This document shows positions 14,893-22,652 of a stretch of 32,628 bases of DNA, piece by piece. The notes beneath the pieces were generated by a model. The model did not search any database. It saw only the letters and a list, made by a program, of their open reading frames with translations, and was not told the origin of the DNA. Origin of the DNA: Candidatus Omnitrophota bacterium (GTDB lineage Bacteria > Omnitrophota > Gorgyraeia > Duberdicusellales > 4484-171); NCBI GenBank assembly GCA_020343495.1, contig CP070797.1, positions 135,785 to 168,412 on the forward strand, read 5' to 3'. Within the stretch, counting starts at the first letter, position 1; each line of letters begins with the position of its first letter. The position numbers were made by a program, and so were the translations under genes.

Positions 14893-15356
14893 TTTCTTAT
14901 CTGAGTATATAACGCCCCTAAACTCTGGGAAACTATCTTGGTGTCTGCGGTAACCGGCATAAAATTAGTATCTCCCAGCCAGCGGGGAACAACGTGAATG
15001 TGAAGATGTTTATCTACCCCTGCGCCTGACACTCTTCCAATATTTATCCCTATATTAAACCCGTTGGGAGACAAAACTTTTTTTAAAACATTTTTTATCT
15101 TTATAACGGTCTTGTTCATATCCAGTATTTGGCCGTCTGACAGTTTATCTAAAGAGCAAATATGCCTGTTAGAAACAACCATAAAATGCCCGTTGTTATA
15201 GGGAAAAGTATTAAGCACAGCGTAACAATGCGAAGAACGCAAAATTACAAAATTCTTCTTATCGGCTGCCGCCTTCTTGATGCGGCATAAGATACAACCC
15301 TTTCGTTTCTTCTGGGTAACGTAATTTATCCGCCAAGGAGCCCAGATCTTATCCAA
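14871..15356 (-). CDS. HIT family hydrolase
   Basis: A 161-residue HIT protein. H117-L-H119-I-H121 is the catalytic triad motif; C21 and C24 (CILC), with later histidines, form the zinc site of the Fhit/AP4A-phosphorylase-like branch. MDKIWAPWRINYV is the typical start of this group. It is likely to hydrolyse dinucleoside polyphosphates or nucleotidyl conjugates. It overlaps the phosphoesterase by 8 bases. Confidence 0.9.
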   Translation of the reverse strand: MDKIWAPWRINYVTQKKRKGCILCRIKKAAADKKNFVILRSSHCYAVLNTFPYNNGHFMVVSNRHICSLDKLSDGQILDMNKTVIKIKNVLKKVLSPNGFNIGINIGRVSGAGVDKHLHIHVVPRWLGDTNFMPVTADTKIVSQSLGALYTQIRKCLQEKK

Positions 15357-15846
15357 TTTTTACAATCCTCCCTTTAATATCGGTTCCGTCTATTTCTAGG
15401 ATACCATAAGAATTGTAAGGTGCAAACATTTTATCCGTGGGAGAACCCGGATTAAAATAGATTTTGCCTTCTTTTTTTTCGTTTAACGGCACGTGCGAAT
15501 GCCCAAAAACAAAAATATCAATATCTTTAAAACTTTCACAAAACTCTCCTCTAACATACCCTATTAAACCGGACGGCGCGCCTCTTCCGTGAATAAGCCC
15601 TATTTTCACCCGCTCAATCTCTATAATCTGTTTCTGAGGCAGGTGGGCTTTAACCATAATATCATCCATATTCCCTGAAACCCCGTAAACTTTCACCCAT
15701 TTAGATATCCGGTTAAACACTTCCATCTTTATAAAGTCTCCCGCGTGCAGACAGCAGTCGCTTAATTTTGCTTCTTTTTCTATCTCCGGCGGCAATTTAT
15801 CCGCTGCCAGGGGAATATGCGTATCAGAAATAACCAAAACTCTCAT
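15349..15846 (-). CDS. YfcE/MJ0936-type metallophosphoesterase
   Basis: A 165-residue calcineurin-like phosphoesterase. All five motifs are present: SDTHIP (D8, H10), HAGDF, GNMDD, HGRG and FGHSHVP. The small size and motif spacing match the YfcE / MJ0936 phosphodiesterase family. The natural substrate is unclear. It lies 11 bases after the ATPase-like gene and overlaps the HIT gene. Confidence 0.9.
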   Translation of the reverse strand: MRVLVISDTHIPLAADKLPPEIEKEAKLSDCCLHAGDFIKMEVFNRISKWVKVYGVSGNMDDIMVKAHLPQKQIIEIERVKIGLIHGRGAPSGLIGYVRGEFCESFKDIDIFVFGHSHVPLNEKKEGKIYFNPGSPTDKMFAPYNSYGILEIDGTDIKGRIVKIG

Positions 15847-15857
15847 AAAAATACTCC

Positions 15858-17456
15858 TTAACTCTTAACCTGGCACAATGGCGCCTCAAAAGAAATACCA
15901 GGTTTATTATATACCCTTAATAAATTATTAATTTCGTTAACGTCCCAAAGCAGGAGCTTATGGCTTTTAGCAATCAGTTTTGCCGTTGGACTGACTCTGT
16001 CAAGAGAAATAAATATCTTTCTTACGCCTCTGCCCCTTATATTGCTGCCTCTTTCCAAAAAGTCAAGAATATCGCTGTCGTGGGCATGGCTTTCTTTAAC
16101 TCCCACAAAAACAATCTCTTTTCCTTCCCCGATAATAAAATGGAAACTTCTCTCAGGATAGGAAATAATCTTTGTTTTCTCTATTGAAGGCAGCCTGTAT
16201 TTACTCCTGCCGGTCCTTAAAACATCGTCTTTAAAAGACGCCATTAACTCCAGCACTTTCTTAACTTTATCTTTAAGAAAATCTTCCTTAAAAAGCGCTA
16301 TTGCCTCCTGTATTTTTTTCCTCCAAAGCAGCTTTCTTTTTTCAGTATCCAACAGCGGCGGCAAAAAATAAGGCTTAAAAACATAAGAAACCCAGAAAGA
16401 AAACAAATAATCCTTTATCTTATAAATATTGCCCAAATTTTCTATAACTTGCGCATCGCACAATTTCTGAAGCTTAACGGTTAATTCTCTGGTATCGCAG
16501 ATTTTAAACGGTATCAGCTCTTTCTTGCGGATGTAGCCCTGGCTAAGGTAACTCAATATCTTAAATACCACAGGGTAATCTTTAAAACTGTTTCTGATTA
16601 AATCAATTTTCTTAATGAACTTCTGGAAAAAATAAGCTTCTTTCAAATAGAAAGCTTCTTCTAATATATCAACAATAGAATCTTCCTCCCTTTCCTGATT
16701 ATAATTATCTTTTATAATTTTCGCCATCGAATCGTAATAAATTACGTTTGAGCCGATAATATTAATAAAAAAAGAAAGGGTAAGCGGCGAGGGCGTGAGA
16801 GGAAATAGTTTTTCTTTCAGGTAAATATAGTTATCAAGGAAAACATTCTCGCTTAAGAAAACTTTCTCAAAATTGCCGAAAAGAAGGTTTAACTGCGTTG
16901 AGAGTATTTTTTCCGCGTCCTTAAAATTAGAGGTCACCAGAACCACCATGCAGTTTCTCTGCAAAATGATGAATTTTGAAAATTCCTGGTATAAATTAGA
17001 AAACAGCTTCTCTAAAGTTAAAAACTCCTCAATAATAAATGCGCATTTGCTGCCGCTCTCGGTTATGAAGCTGTTTATAACTTCTAATACGTCGGTAAAG
17101 CAGAGGTCTTCTTTCTTCAGGATGTTTTTGATGAGCGTGGCAGTATTATCCAGTTCAGCGCAAGAGCTGACATGGTTTATTAAACTATCCAGGCTGTCTA
17201 TCCTCTGAAAGTATTCGCTTAACAGCGAAATAACTACGCTGTTAAAAAAATCGCGGCGGTCAACAAAAGAAGCGGTAGTATAAACATAAATTATGCCTTT
17301 TACTTTATCGTGCTGGAGGTAGTTTTCCAAAAGGTAGGAAATTTCCTCAGCGTCGTCTCCCAGCAGGACTATGTTCTGGCGGTAATCCTGAAGAAAGTCG
17401 CCTAATCGTTTATGTAAAATTGAGAATTTATAATTAACAGATTTAGAACTCTCCAT
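15858..17456 (-). CDS. Degenerate archaeal-type ATPase with DUF234-like C terminus
   Basis: I place the start at the ATG at 17456 (532 residues), 13 bases after the upstream stop; a longer frame from 17543 overlaps that gene. The layout fits the archaeal ATPase / ATP_bind family: an AAA-like part (about 1-240), a winged helix with LSQGYIRKKELIPF ... YKIKDYLFSFWVSYVF, and a DUF234-like nuclease-fold end with GKEIVFVGVKESHAHD. But the P-loop position reads VLLGDDAEEISYLL, with no GK[S/T], so ATP binding is probably lost. Role unknown; no clear ribosome binding site. Confidence 0.65.
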   Translation of the reverse strand: MESSKSVNYKFSILHKRLGDFLQDYRQNIVLLGDDAEEISYLLENYLQHDKVKGIIYVYTTASFVDRRDFFNSVVISLLSEYFQRIDSLDSLINHVSSCAELDNTATLIKNILKKEDLCFTDVLEVINSFITESGSKCAFIIEEFLTLEKLFSNLYQEFSKFIILQRNCMVVLVTSNFKDAEKILSTQLNLLFGNFEKVFLSENVFLDNYIYLKEKLFPLTPSPLTLSFFINIIGSNVIYYDSMAKIIKDNYNQEREEDSIVDILEEAFYLKEAYFFQKFIKKIDLIRNSFKDYPVVFKILSYLSQGYIRKKELIPFKICDTRELTVKLQKLCDAQVIENLGNIYKIKDYLFSFWVSYVFKPYFLPPLLDTEKRKLLWRKKIQEAIALFKEDFLKDKVKKVLELMASFKDDVLRTGRSKYRLPSIEKTKIISYPERSFHFIIGEGKEIVFVGVKESHAHDSDILDFLERGSNIRGRGVRKIFISLDRVSPTAKLIAKSHKLLLWDVNEINNLLRVYNKPGISFEAPLCQVKS

Positions 17457-17469
17457 GCTTGGCCAAAAT

Positions 17470-18123
17470 CTATTTAAGATAATCCAAAGGGTTCTGCGGC
17501 AGGTGTTTCTTTCTAATTTCAAAATGAAGGACACAGTCGCCATCTACCCCTGAAGCAACTTTGCCGATAAACTCCCCATCTTTAACATATGAGCCTTCCC
17601 TGACCGAATTATCAGCAAGGTTTGCATATATCGTGTAGAAATTGCTGGGATGCTTTAAAATTAAAGTCTGTCCCCAGCCTTTCAAATAATCACAAAAAAT
17701 TACTTGCCCGTCTGCCGATGCGTTAACTGAACTGCTGCCTTCAGATTTAACATCTACCCCTCTATTTATAACTTTACCCATTCTTTCCCCGAAGAAATTA
17801 ATAATCTCACCCTTAAGCGGCCAGGAAAAAGAACCGTTACCCCTTCTAGAACCGCTATTAGACTTTCTATGCTTACCGGGAATAAATAATATCTGGCCTT
17901 CTTTTAGTTCCTTCGGTGAAGAAATCCTGTTCTCCTTCATTAACCGCTGCACACTGACAGCGTAGCGCTTGGAAATTGCCCATAAAGAATCGCCCTTCTT
18001 TACGTAATAACGACTCCCTCCTGCAGAAGAAGACGACGAATAGCTACCGGGAACATAAGAACTCATCCGCGGGGTACAAGATGTAAATATAATTATAAAA
18101 GACAAAAACAATATTTTTTTCAT
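17470..18123 (-). CDS. LysM / M23-like lipoprotein with incomplete active site
   Basis: A 217-residue lipoprotein: MKKILFLSFIIIFTSC gives a lipobox with C16. One LysM domain follows (YYVKKGDSLWAISKRYAV ... GQILFIPG), then an M23/LytM fold. The zinc residues are partly missing: NRGVDV instead of HXGXD, YTIYANL instead of YXHL, and VLHFEIR retains one His. It therefore resembles NlpD/EnvC-type regulators of amidases and is probably not a peptidase itself. It acts at the cell wall, perhaps in septal splitting. Confidence 0.85.
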   Translation of the reverse strand: MKKILFLSFIIIFTSCTPRMSSYVPGSYSSSSSAGGSRYYVKKGDSLWAISKRYAVSVQRLMKENRISSPKELKEGQILFIPGKHRKSNSGSRRGNGSFSWPLKGEIINFFGERMGKVINRGVDVKSEGSSSVNASADGQVIFCDYLKGWGQTLILKHPSNFYTIYANLADNSVREGSYVKDGEFIGKVASGVDGDCVLHFEIRKKHLPQNPLDYLK

Positions 18124-18143
18124 GAAAACATCAATTTACAAAA

Positions 18144-18217
18144 TGGAGCGGGCGAGCGGAATCGAACCGCCGTTACTAGCTTGGGAAGCTAGAGTTCTAC
18201 CATTGAACCACGCCCGC
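18144..18217 (-). tRNA. tRNA-Gly(CCC), CCA encoded
   Basis: Read on the minus strand. The 7-bp acceptor stem GCGGGCG pairs with CGCCCGC. The anticodon stem CTAGC/GCTAG encloses the loop TTCCCAA, so the anticodon is CCC. The T arm has GTTCGATTC. The discriminator is T, as in bacterial tRNA-Gly, and CCA is genomically encoded. It sits between thiC and the LysM/M23 gene; a partial copy of its 5' end lies upstream. Confidence 0.95.
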
Positions 18218-18287
18218 GCCTGCTTTATCTCTAAACTTATTTGTGAAATAAAGGTTATATTTTGGACGATAGCAATGTAGGCAATGA

Positions 18288-18314
18288 TTTTTAAAGAAAC
18301 TCGCCTACGGCGAG
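18288..18314 (-). terminator. Intrinsic terminator after the thiamin operon
   Basis: On the minus strand CTCGCC-GTA-GGCGAG is a 6-bp GC-rich hairpin followed by TTTCTTT. It lies about 38 bases after the thiC stop and before tRNA-Gly. Outer bases (ATCATT near 18313 and AATGAT near 18284) can extend the stem. Confidence 0.55.
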
Positions 18315-18326
18315 ATCATTGGCTAA

Positions 18327-18347
18327 CATTGAACCACGCCCGCGCCT
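18327..18347 (-). repeat. Partial duplicate of the tRNA-Gly 5' end
   Basis: 21 bases are identical to 18201-18221, which is the first 17 bases of the tRNA plus 4 bases of its upstream flank. The copies are 126 bases apart. The duplicate starts 5 bases after the thiC stop and does not continue into a tRNA structure. It could be a leftover of a lost tandem tRNA or of an insertion/excision event. Confidence 0.75.
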
Positions 18348-18351
18348 CCCT

Positions 18352-19605
18352 TTACTTCAACAAATCACACTTCTCTATTATTTTTAAAGAACAAAATTTA
18401 CCGCACATTGTACACATATCCGTAAAGTTACTCTTTACTTTTCTATATTTTCTTGCTTTTTTTTCGTCAATAGTAAGGGGAAACAATTTTTCCCAGTTCC
18501 TTCTGGCCCGGTACAGAGACAGCTGGTAATCTTTCTTCCATTCGTCCTTAAACCGTAATACGTCCACTGAATGAGCGGCAATTTTCGAAGCGATAACTCC
18601 GTCTCTGATATCCTCTAACGACGGCAGCCGCAGATGTTCAGCCGGCGTAACTACACACAAAAAATCGGCTCCGTAAAAAGAAGCTATTGCCCCGCCTATG
18701 CTTGCGCTAATATGGTCGTATCCGGCAGCAATGTCAGTAGGCAACGGCCCTAACACATAAAAAGGAGCCCTATCGCAGAGCTTCTTCTGCAGTATCATGT
18801 TAACCGCTATTTCATCCAACCTTATATGGCCGGGGCCTTCTACTATAACTTGTACTCCAGCCTCCCGGCACCTTTTCACTAACGTTCCTAAAACTTTAAG
18901 TTCAGAGATTTGCAGGTCGTCGGTGGAATCAGCTATTGCTCCCGGACGAAGCGCGTCTCCTAAACTTAAAGTAACGTTATACTCTTTAGCTAATTCTAAT
19001 ATTTTATCAAAATTTTCATAAAACGGGTTTTCTTTTTTATTAACATACATCCACCGCGCCAGAATCGCTCCTCCCCTGCTGACTATCCCGCCGACTCTTT
19101 TTCTTCTTTTTATTGCTGATATAAAACTCTTTAAGATACCTGCGTGAATAGTAAAAAAATCTACGCCGCTTTCTGCCTGGCGCTTCAACACATCCATAAT
19201 ATCATTAAAATTAATTTTCTCAAAGCTTGCCCCTCTTCTCTCGGCGTCAAAAGCAACTTCATAAACCGGCACCGTGCCTACGGCAACGCAGGATTCCTTT
19301 AAAATCTGTTTTCGTATCCGTCCAAGATTACCCCCTACGCTTAAATCCATAATCGTATCCGTACCGGACTCCGCAGCAACTTTTATCTTTTTTAACTCAT
19401 CGTCAACTGACATCTTTTGCGTAGAAGTGCCTATGTTAGTATTAACCTTTATCCTGCACCCTTCTCCGATAGCAACCGGTTTTGATATCTTTCGCTTTTT
19501 ATTACGGGGGACAACGACTCTGCCCCTTTTTAGCTGTTCTTCTAAAAAGCGGACGCCTATGCCTTCTTTCCCTGCCAATTCCTTTAGGAAACTTCTCTTA
19601 AACAT
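18352..19605 (-). CDS. thiC: Phosphomethylpyrimidine synthase
   Basis: A 417-residue radical SAM enzyme that turns aminoimidazole ribotide into HMP phosphate for thiamin. INVSRGGAIL-like blocks (GGIVSRGGAILARWM), LSLGDALRPG, VEGPGHIRLDEI, GPLPTDIAAGYDH and SIGGAIASFYGADFLC are all family hallmarks. The C-terminal Fe-S motif is C398, C401, C405 (CTMCGKFC), CX2CX3C, one residue shorter than the CX2CX4C usually quoted. Length fits the short bacterial/archaeal form. It overlaps thiE by 22 bases and ends the operon. Confidence 0.95.
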   Translation of the reverse strand: MFKRSFLKELAGKEGIGVRFLEEQLKRGRVVVPRNKKRKISKPVAIGEGCRIKVNTNIGTSTQKMSVDDELKKIKVAAESGTDTIMDLSVGGNLGRIRKQILKESCVAVGTVPVYEVAFDAERRGASFEKINFNDIMDVLKRQAESGVDFFTIHAGILKSFISAIKRRKRVGGIVSRGGAILARWMYVNKKENPFYENFDKILELAKEYNVTLSLGDALRPGAIADSTDDLQISELKVLGTLVKRCREAGVQVIVEGPGHIRLDEIAVNMILQKKLCDRAPFYVLGPLPTDIAAGYDHISASIGGAIASFYGADFLCVVTPAEHLRLPSLEDIRDGVIASKIAAHSVDVLRFKDEWKKDYQLSLYRARRNWEKLFPLTIDEKKARKYRKVKSNFTDMCTMCGKFCSLKIIEKCDLLK

Positions 19606-20219
19606 TGTCTGAACCTCGCAACAACGTTCTTATAATCTTTACTCAAAATAATACCCCTGCAAACAGCAATATTACTGATTCCCAACCCTTTTAATTTAGA
19701 TATGTTACTTAAACTGATACCGCCGATGACAAAATAAGGTTTCTCTGCTTTCTTTATCATACTGGTTAAGAGCCCCTTCCTTAAAGACGCCAGTTGCGGT
19801 TTAGTTTTTGTTTCAAAAACCGGGCCGATACTTAAATAATCCAAATCCTGGTTTTGAAAGTATTGGAGCTCTTTGGAGGAATGAGTTGTTTTACCTACGA
19901 TCTTGTTTCTCCCTAAAATCTTTCTGGCGTCGCTGACAGATATATCATCTTTACCTAAATGAACGCCGTCAGCGCCTGACAAATAAGCAATGTCAACCCT
20001 ATCGTTTACAATAAATATCTTTCGACGCCTGCGAATAATTTTTGATAATTTCTGCGATAAAAACAAACATTCCCTATCAGAAACACCTTTTGCCCGAAGC
20101 TGAAACATATCTATTCCGTAAAGGGATAGTTTATCACTAATCTTAAAAATATCTAACTTTTTTTGACTGATAACTTCCGTATCTAATATTACATAAATTT
20201 TACCGCGAAACTCAAACAT
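19584..20219 (-). CDS. thiE: Thiamin-phosphate synthase
   Basis: A TIM-barrel enzyme of about 211 residues that joins HMP-PP and thiazole phosphate. I prefer the ATG at 20219 with GAGG six bases before it; an ATG at 20237 is also open. Motifs: FQLRAKG (RxK), IVNDRVDIAYLSGADGVHLG, GKTTHS, YLSIGPVFETKTK and PYFVIGGIS. It begins one base after the thiD2 stop and overlaps thiC. No thiazole branch gene (thiG, thiH, thiS) is in the window. Confidence 0.92.
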   Translation of the reverse strand: MFEFRGKIYVILDTEVISQKKLDIFKISDKLSLYGIDMFQLRAKGVSDRECLFLSQKLSKIIRRRRKIFIVNDRVDIAYLSGADGVHLGKDDISVSDARKILGRNKIVGKTTHSSKELQYFQNQDLDYLSIGPVFETKTKPQLASLRKGLLTSMIKKAEKPYFVIGGISLSNISKLKGLGISNIAVCRGIILSKDYKNVVARFRQCLREVS

Positions 20220-20220
20220 C

Positions 20221-20625
20221 TCATCCTCTAAGGGCATCTTTCTCTGCGGTATAAACCCGGTATCTTAACTTCTTTATATGTTCAACTTTACGCGGGCAAA
20301 TCAATTTAAAAAACTCTTCCAACACGCGAAGGGACTCTTTCACCCTCTGAAAATTAATATATAGGATATCGCAAGAATCCTTTCTTTTAATCTCTAAAAC
20401 ATCCACGTCTTTTCCTAAATCACCTTTAGAATCCCTGCTTAGAATAGCGTCTTTTAAAACCTTCTCATTGGCAACTTCATCTAAAGAATGCCTTATTTTC
20501 CTTATTCTTTTCCTTGCGCTATCGTCTTCCAGCATAAACCGGTAAATATCCTCAATAACCCGCAGGCCTTCCTTACACCTATTAAAATTAGCGTCAACTA
20601 TACGTAGAATTCCTTTGTTAGTCAT
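20221..20625 (-). CDS. thiD2: ThiD2-type HMP-phosphate kinase
   Basis: A 134-residue helical protein. RIVDANFNRCKEGLRVIED is the diagnostic stretch of the ThiD2 family, followed by RKIRHSLDE, SRDSKGDLGKDV and NFQRVKESLRVLEEF. ThiD2 is an alternative HMP-P kinase described in bacteria where it is often fused to ThiE; here the two are separate neighbours. With ThiC and ThiE it would complete the pyrimidine branch. It starts 3 bases after the ferredoxin stop. Confidence 0.85.
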   Translation of the reverse strand: MTNKGILRIVDANFNRCKEGLRVIEDIYRFMLEDDSARKRIRKIRHSLDEVANEKVLKDAILSRDSKGDLGKDVDVLEIKRKDSCDILYINFQRVKESLRVLEEFFKLICPRKVEHIKKLRYRVYTAEKDALRG

Positions 20626-20628
20626 AAT

Positions 20629-20838
20629 TCAAACTAAAGAAATTGCATTATGTTCGCATGCCTCAACACATGCACCGCAATCAACACAGGTGTTTGGACT
20701 GAATTCAACTATCATCTTCCGCTGCAGCGCACCAACCGGACAGGCTTCCACGCAGCCAATACAGCCACCTCCACATTCACAAGATGTACATTTTCCATCT
20801 TTCCAACAACACTTTTCGTAATCAATTTTTACAGCCAT
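20629..20838 (-). CDS. Cysteine-rich 2[4Fe-4S]-type ferredoxin in the thiamin operon
   Basis: A 69-residue protein with a strong AGGAGG site. C51, C54, C57 and C61 (CVDCGACVEAC) form a standard cluster site. The first site uses C26, C29 and C33 (CIGCVEACP) plus C20 or C22. Extra Cys at 10, 11 and 17 give twelve in all, more than two clusters need. It is the first gene before thiD2-thiE-thiC, so it could feed electrons to ThiC; that is an inference from position. Confidence 0.85.
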   Translation of the reverse strand: MAVKIDYEKCCWKDGKCTSCECGGGCIGCVEACPVGALQRKMIVEFSPNTCVDCGACVEACEHNAISLV

Positions 20839-20857
20839 CTATATCCTCCTTTTAATA

Positions 20858-21472
20858 TTATAAATCTTTCTGAGGTGTCCAAGTTTTCGATAATAACTCT
20901 GCTTTCTCTATTTCTTCTTTTGACATTTCTTTCTTGATTGCCATCAATGTCTTCTTAACCATCTTAACTGGAATCCATCGATCTCCCGAAGGCATCTGGC
21001 AGAAAAATATATCATTTCCTTCGCTCTCCTTTGCGACATTCTTTATTAATAAATATGCTTTGGTTAAATCTTTTTCTGCTCCATCGCCTTGCAAATAAAT
21101 ATTGGCCAGTTGATACTGTGCTACCAAAGCATCGCTATGCTGGTTAAAATATCCTGATCTACCCATACTGCCTACTATCAACCCTTTTGCCCAGCCTCCC
21201 TGCCCTTGTTGCACAGCCGCTTTTCCATACCATCTAATAGCTTCTTTAATATTCTTATCTACGCCAGCACCTAACTCATAAAAAGCGCCTAAACGCAGCT
21301 GCGCCCATGGTTCACCTTTCTCGGCAGCAGGCCTGATAATAGATAATGCACGTGAATAATTCCCATAATCCCATGCCATATCTGTAATTCTTTCTCCCGG
21401 ATTAGGATTTAGACCAGCGCAACCCGATACCAAAAACGAATAAATAATTAGAATATAGAATAATCTCCTCAT
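20858..21472 (-). CDS. Sel1-repeat lipoprotein
   Basis: A 204-residue lipoprotein: MRRLFYILIIYSFLVSGC with lipidated C18. Sel1-like repeats follow (WAQLRLGAFYELGAGVDKN; YQLANIYLQGDGAEKDL), with an irregular repeat between. Such proteins are protein-protein scaffolds in the periplasm or at the outer membrane. It lies 19 bases upstream of the ferredoxin gene, so it could share its transcript, but it looks like part of the lipoprotein block. Start has a fair ribosome binding site (AAAGGAGATGTC). Confidence 0.8.
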   Translation of the reverse strand: MRRLFYILIIYSFLVSGCAGLNPNPGERITDMAWDYGNYSRALSIIRPAAEKGEPWAQLRLGAFYELGAGVDKNIKEAIRWYGKAAVQQGQGGWAKGLIVGSMGRSGYFNQHSDALVAQYQLANIYLQGDGAEKDLTKAYLLIKNVAKESEGNDIFFCQMPSGDRWIPVKMVKKTLMAIKKEMSKEEIEKAELLSKTWTPQKDL

Positions 21473-21497
21473 GACATCTCCTTTTGTTAGAGTTTTT

Positions 21498-21896
21498 TCA
21501 ATTTTTTTCTAATTTAATTTTTTCCAATTTATAAATAGCAGGCCCCGTTGCAATAGTGCCATATACTTCCTTTGTATACTTCTTATAATTTTCTTTCTCA
21601 ATAGTAATTGCATACTTATGCACTATGGAATCCATCATGAGACAGTGTAATCCCCATTTGCCTTTTGATTTTATTAGGCATTGACCTTTATTATCAGATT
21701 CTTCAGATGCTATTTCGATCCATTTGTCAGATTCTGTATTTTTATATATTTTAATAATTGCATTCTCAATAGGTGTTTTTGTTTGAGCATCTATTATTGT
21801 GGTTGAGATTCCTGGTTTTAATGTGTAACGTACAGGAACACAACCAGACAGGGAAAATATACATATAATCCATAAAATTATAATTTTTATTCTCAT
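21498..21896 (-). CDS. Small lipoprotein, function unknown
   Basis: 132 residues from the ATG at 21896; a GTG at 21917 is also in frame but lies within the attC-like site. MRIKIIILWIICIFSLSGC gives a lipobox with C19. The rest is beta-rich (ISTTIIDAQTKTPIENAIIKIYK), like a carboxypeptidase-regulatory/Ig-type fold seen in surface proteins. I do not recognise a named family. The start codon overlaps the core site of the attC-like element. It is AT-rich relative to the housekeeping genes. Confidence 0.7.
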   Translation of the reverse strand: MRIKIIILWIICIFSLSGCVPVRYTLKPGISTTIIDAQTKTPIENAIIKIYKNTESDKWIEIASEESDNKGQCLIKSKGKWGLHCLMMDSIVHKYAITIEKENYKKYTKEVYGTIATGPAIYKLEKIKLEKN

Positions 21897-21964
21897 AACA
21901 TTCGAAATCAGGGGCACAAACCGCGCGAAGCGCGGGTTGGGTCCGCTGCATTGAGTTGTTATAG
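21893..21964 (-). other. Integron-type attC-like recombination site
   Basis: A 72-base imperfect palindrome on the minus strand. It starts with CTATAAC (R''-like) and ends with GTTATGA (R'-like), pairs internally (CAGCGG against CCCCTG), and has a strong inner hairpin, AACCCGCGC-TTC-GCGCGGTT. The sequence CAACTCAATGCAGCGGAC is typical of attC sites as I remember them. CTATAAC is an exact complement of GTTATAG at 22659-22653, the base pattern expected at the other end of one gene cassette. No integrase is in the window. Confidence 0.55.
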
Positions 21965-21968
21965 GTTT

Positions 21969-22643
21969 TTATGGCCCCATAGCCATTAAGCTTCCTCCGT
22001 TCCATTCAAATTCGATATTTGGCAATGATATTTCGGTTGAATCAGATAAACCATCTAATTTTAGAACAAACTTTTTTACATCTTTTATTGAGACAGGGTA
22101 TAATAAATATATATTATGGATTATAGAAGATTCGTTTATGGTAATAACCTTATTAGTTTTTTCAGCCTTATTCCAATCTAGATCGGATAAAGGTGATTGA
22201 TGTTTTCTATAATCAATTGGTTTAACTTGTTTTCCATCCGAAAGTGTCAGTAAGACTTTTTCTAAATCCCAATTTAAAGGATTTCCTTTTTTATTATATA
22301 TCCAAATTCGCATTAAAATGCTGTTATTTTTATTAGGAAATATGGCTTCTGATAATAATTGAAAAGGGAATATAGGTATTACTGGTAATAACCAAGGGCC
22401 AAGTGCAATTACAAGATCTTTTTGGTTTATGTTACGAATATTTATTTCTATTTGAGGTTTTTCTATAATTGCTTCTTCATTGGGACTTGAATCGAAAAAC
22501 CTATGTGCGACCATAGAAGAGCTTTCAGTTTTGAAAATGTTATCGTTAGGCAGAGGATAATATCTGGACTCAGTCATCAATATTGAACAGCCGGATAAGA
22601 AGAATGAGAAAATTGTAAGATAAATAGTAAATAAATTTTTCAT
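21969..22643 (-). CDS. Lipoprotein, function unknown, possible cassette gene
   Basis: A 224-residue protein with lipobox MKNLFTIYLTIFSFFLSGCSI (C19). The mature part is predicted beta-rich and has no motif I recognise; IINRNINQKD-like and WNKAEKTNKVITINESS segments fit an immunoglobulin-like secreted domain. It is bounded on its left by an attC-like site and on its right by a GTTATAG core 9 bases before its start codon, the layout of an integron gene cassette. GC is visibly lower than in the operons on both sides. Confidence 0.7.
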   Translation of the reverse strand: MKNLFTIYLTIFSFFLSGCSILMTESRYYPLPNDNIFKTESSSMVAHRFFDSSPNEEAIIEKPQIEINIRNINQKDLVIALGPWLLPVIPIFPFQLLSEAIFPNKNNSILMRIWIYNKKGNPLNWDLEKVLLTLSDGKQVKPIDYRKHQSPLSDLDWNKAEKTNKVITINESSIIHNIYLLYPVSIKDVKKFVLKLDGLSDSTEISLPNIEFEWNGGSLMAMGP

Positions 22644-22652
22644 TTTATTTTC

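Noticed and set aside
20839-20857. TPP riboswitch before the thiamin operon
   Set aside because: Only 19 bases separate the ferredoxin from the gene upstream, and no CTGAGA-type core is present near it.
21766-22005. A 79-residue minus-strand frame across the attC-like site (contains SMQRTQPALRAVCAPDF)
   Set aside because: It is a read-through of the palindrome and the ends of two real lipoprotein genes; such frames are typical by-products of attC sites.
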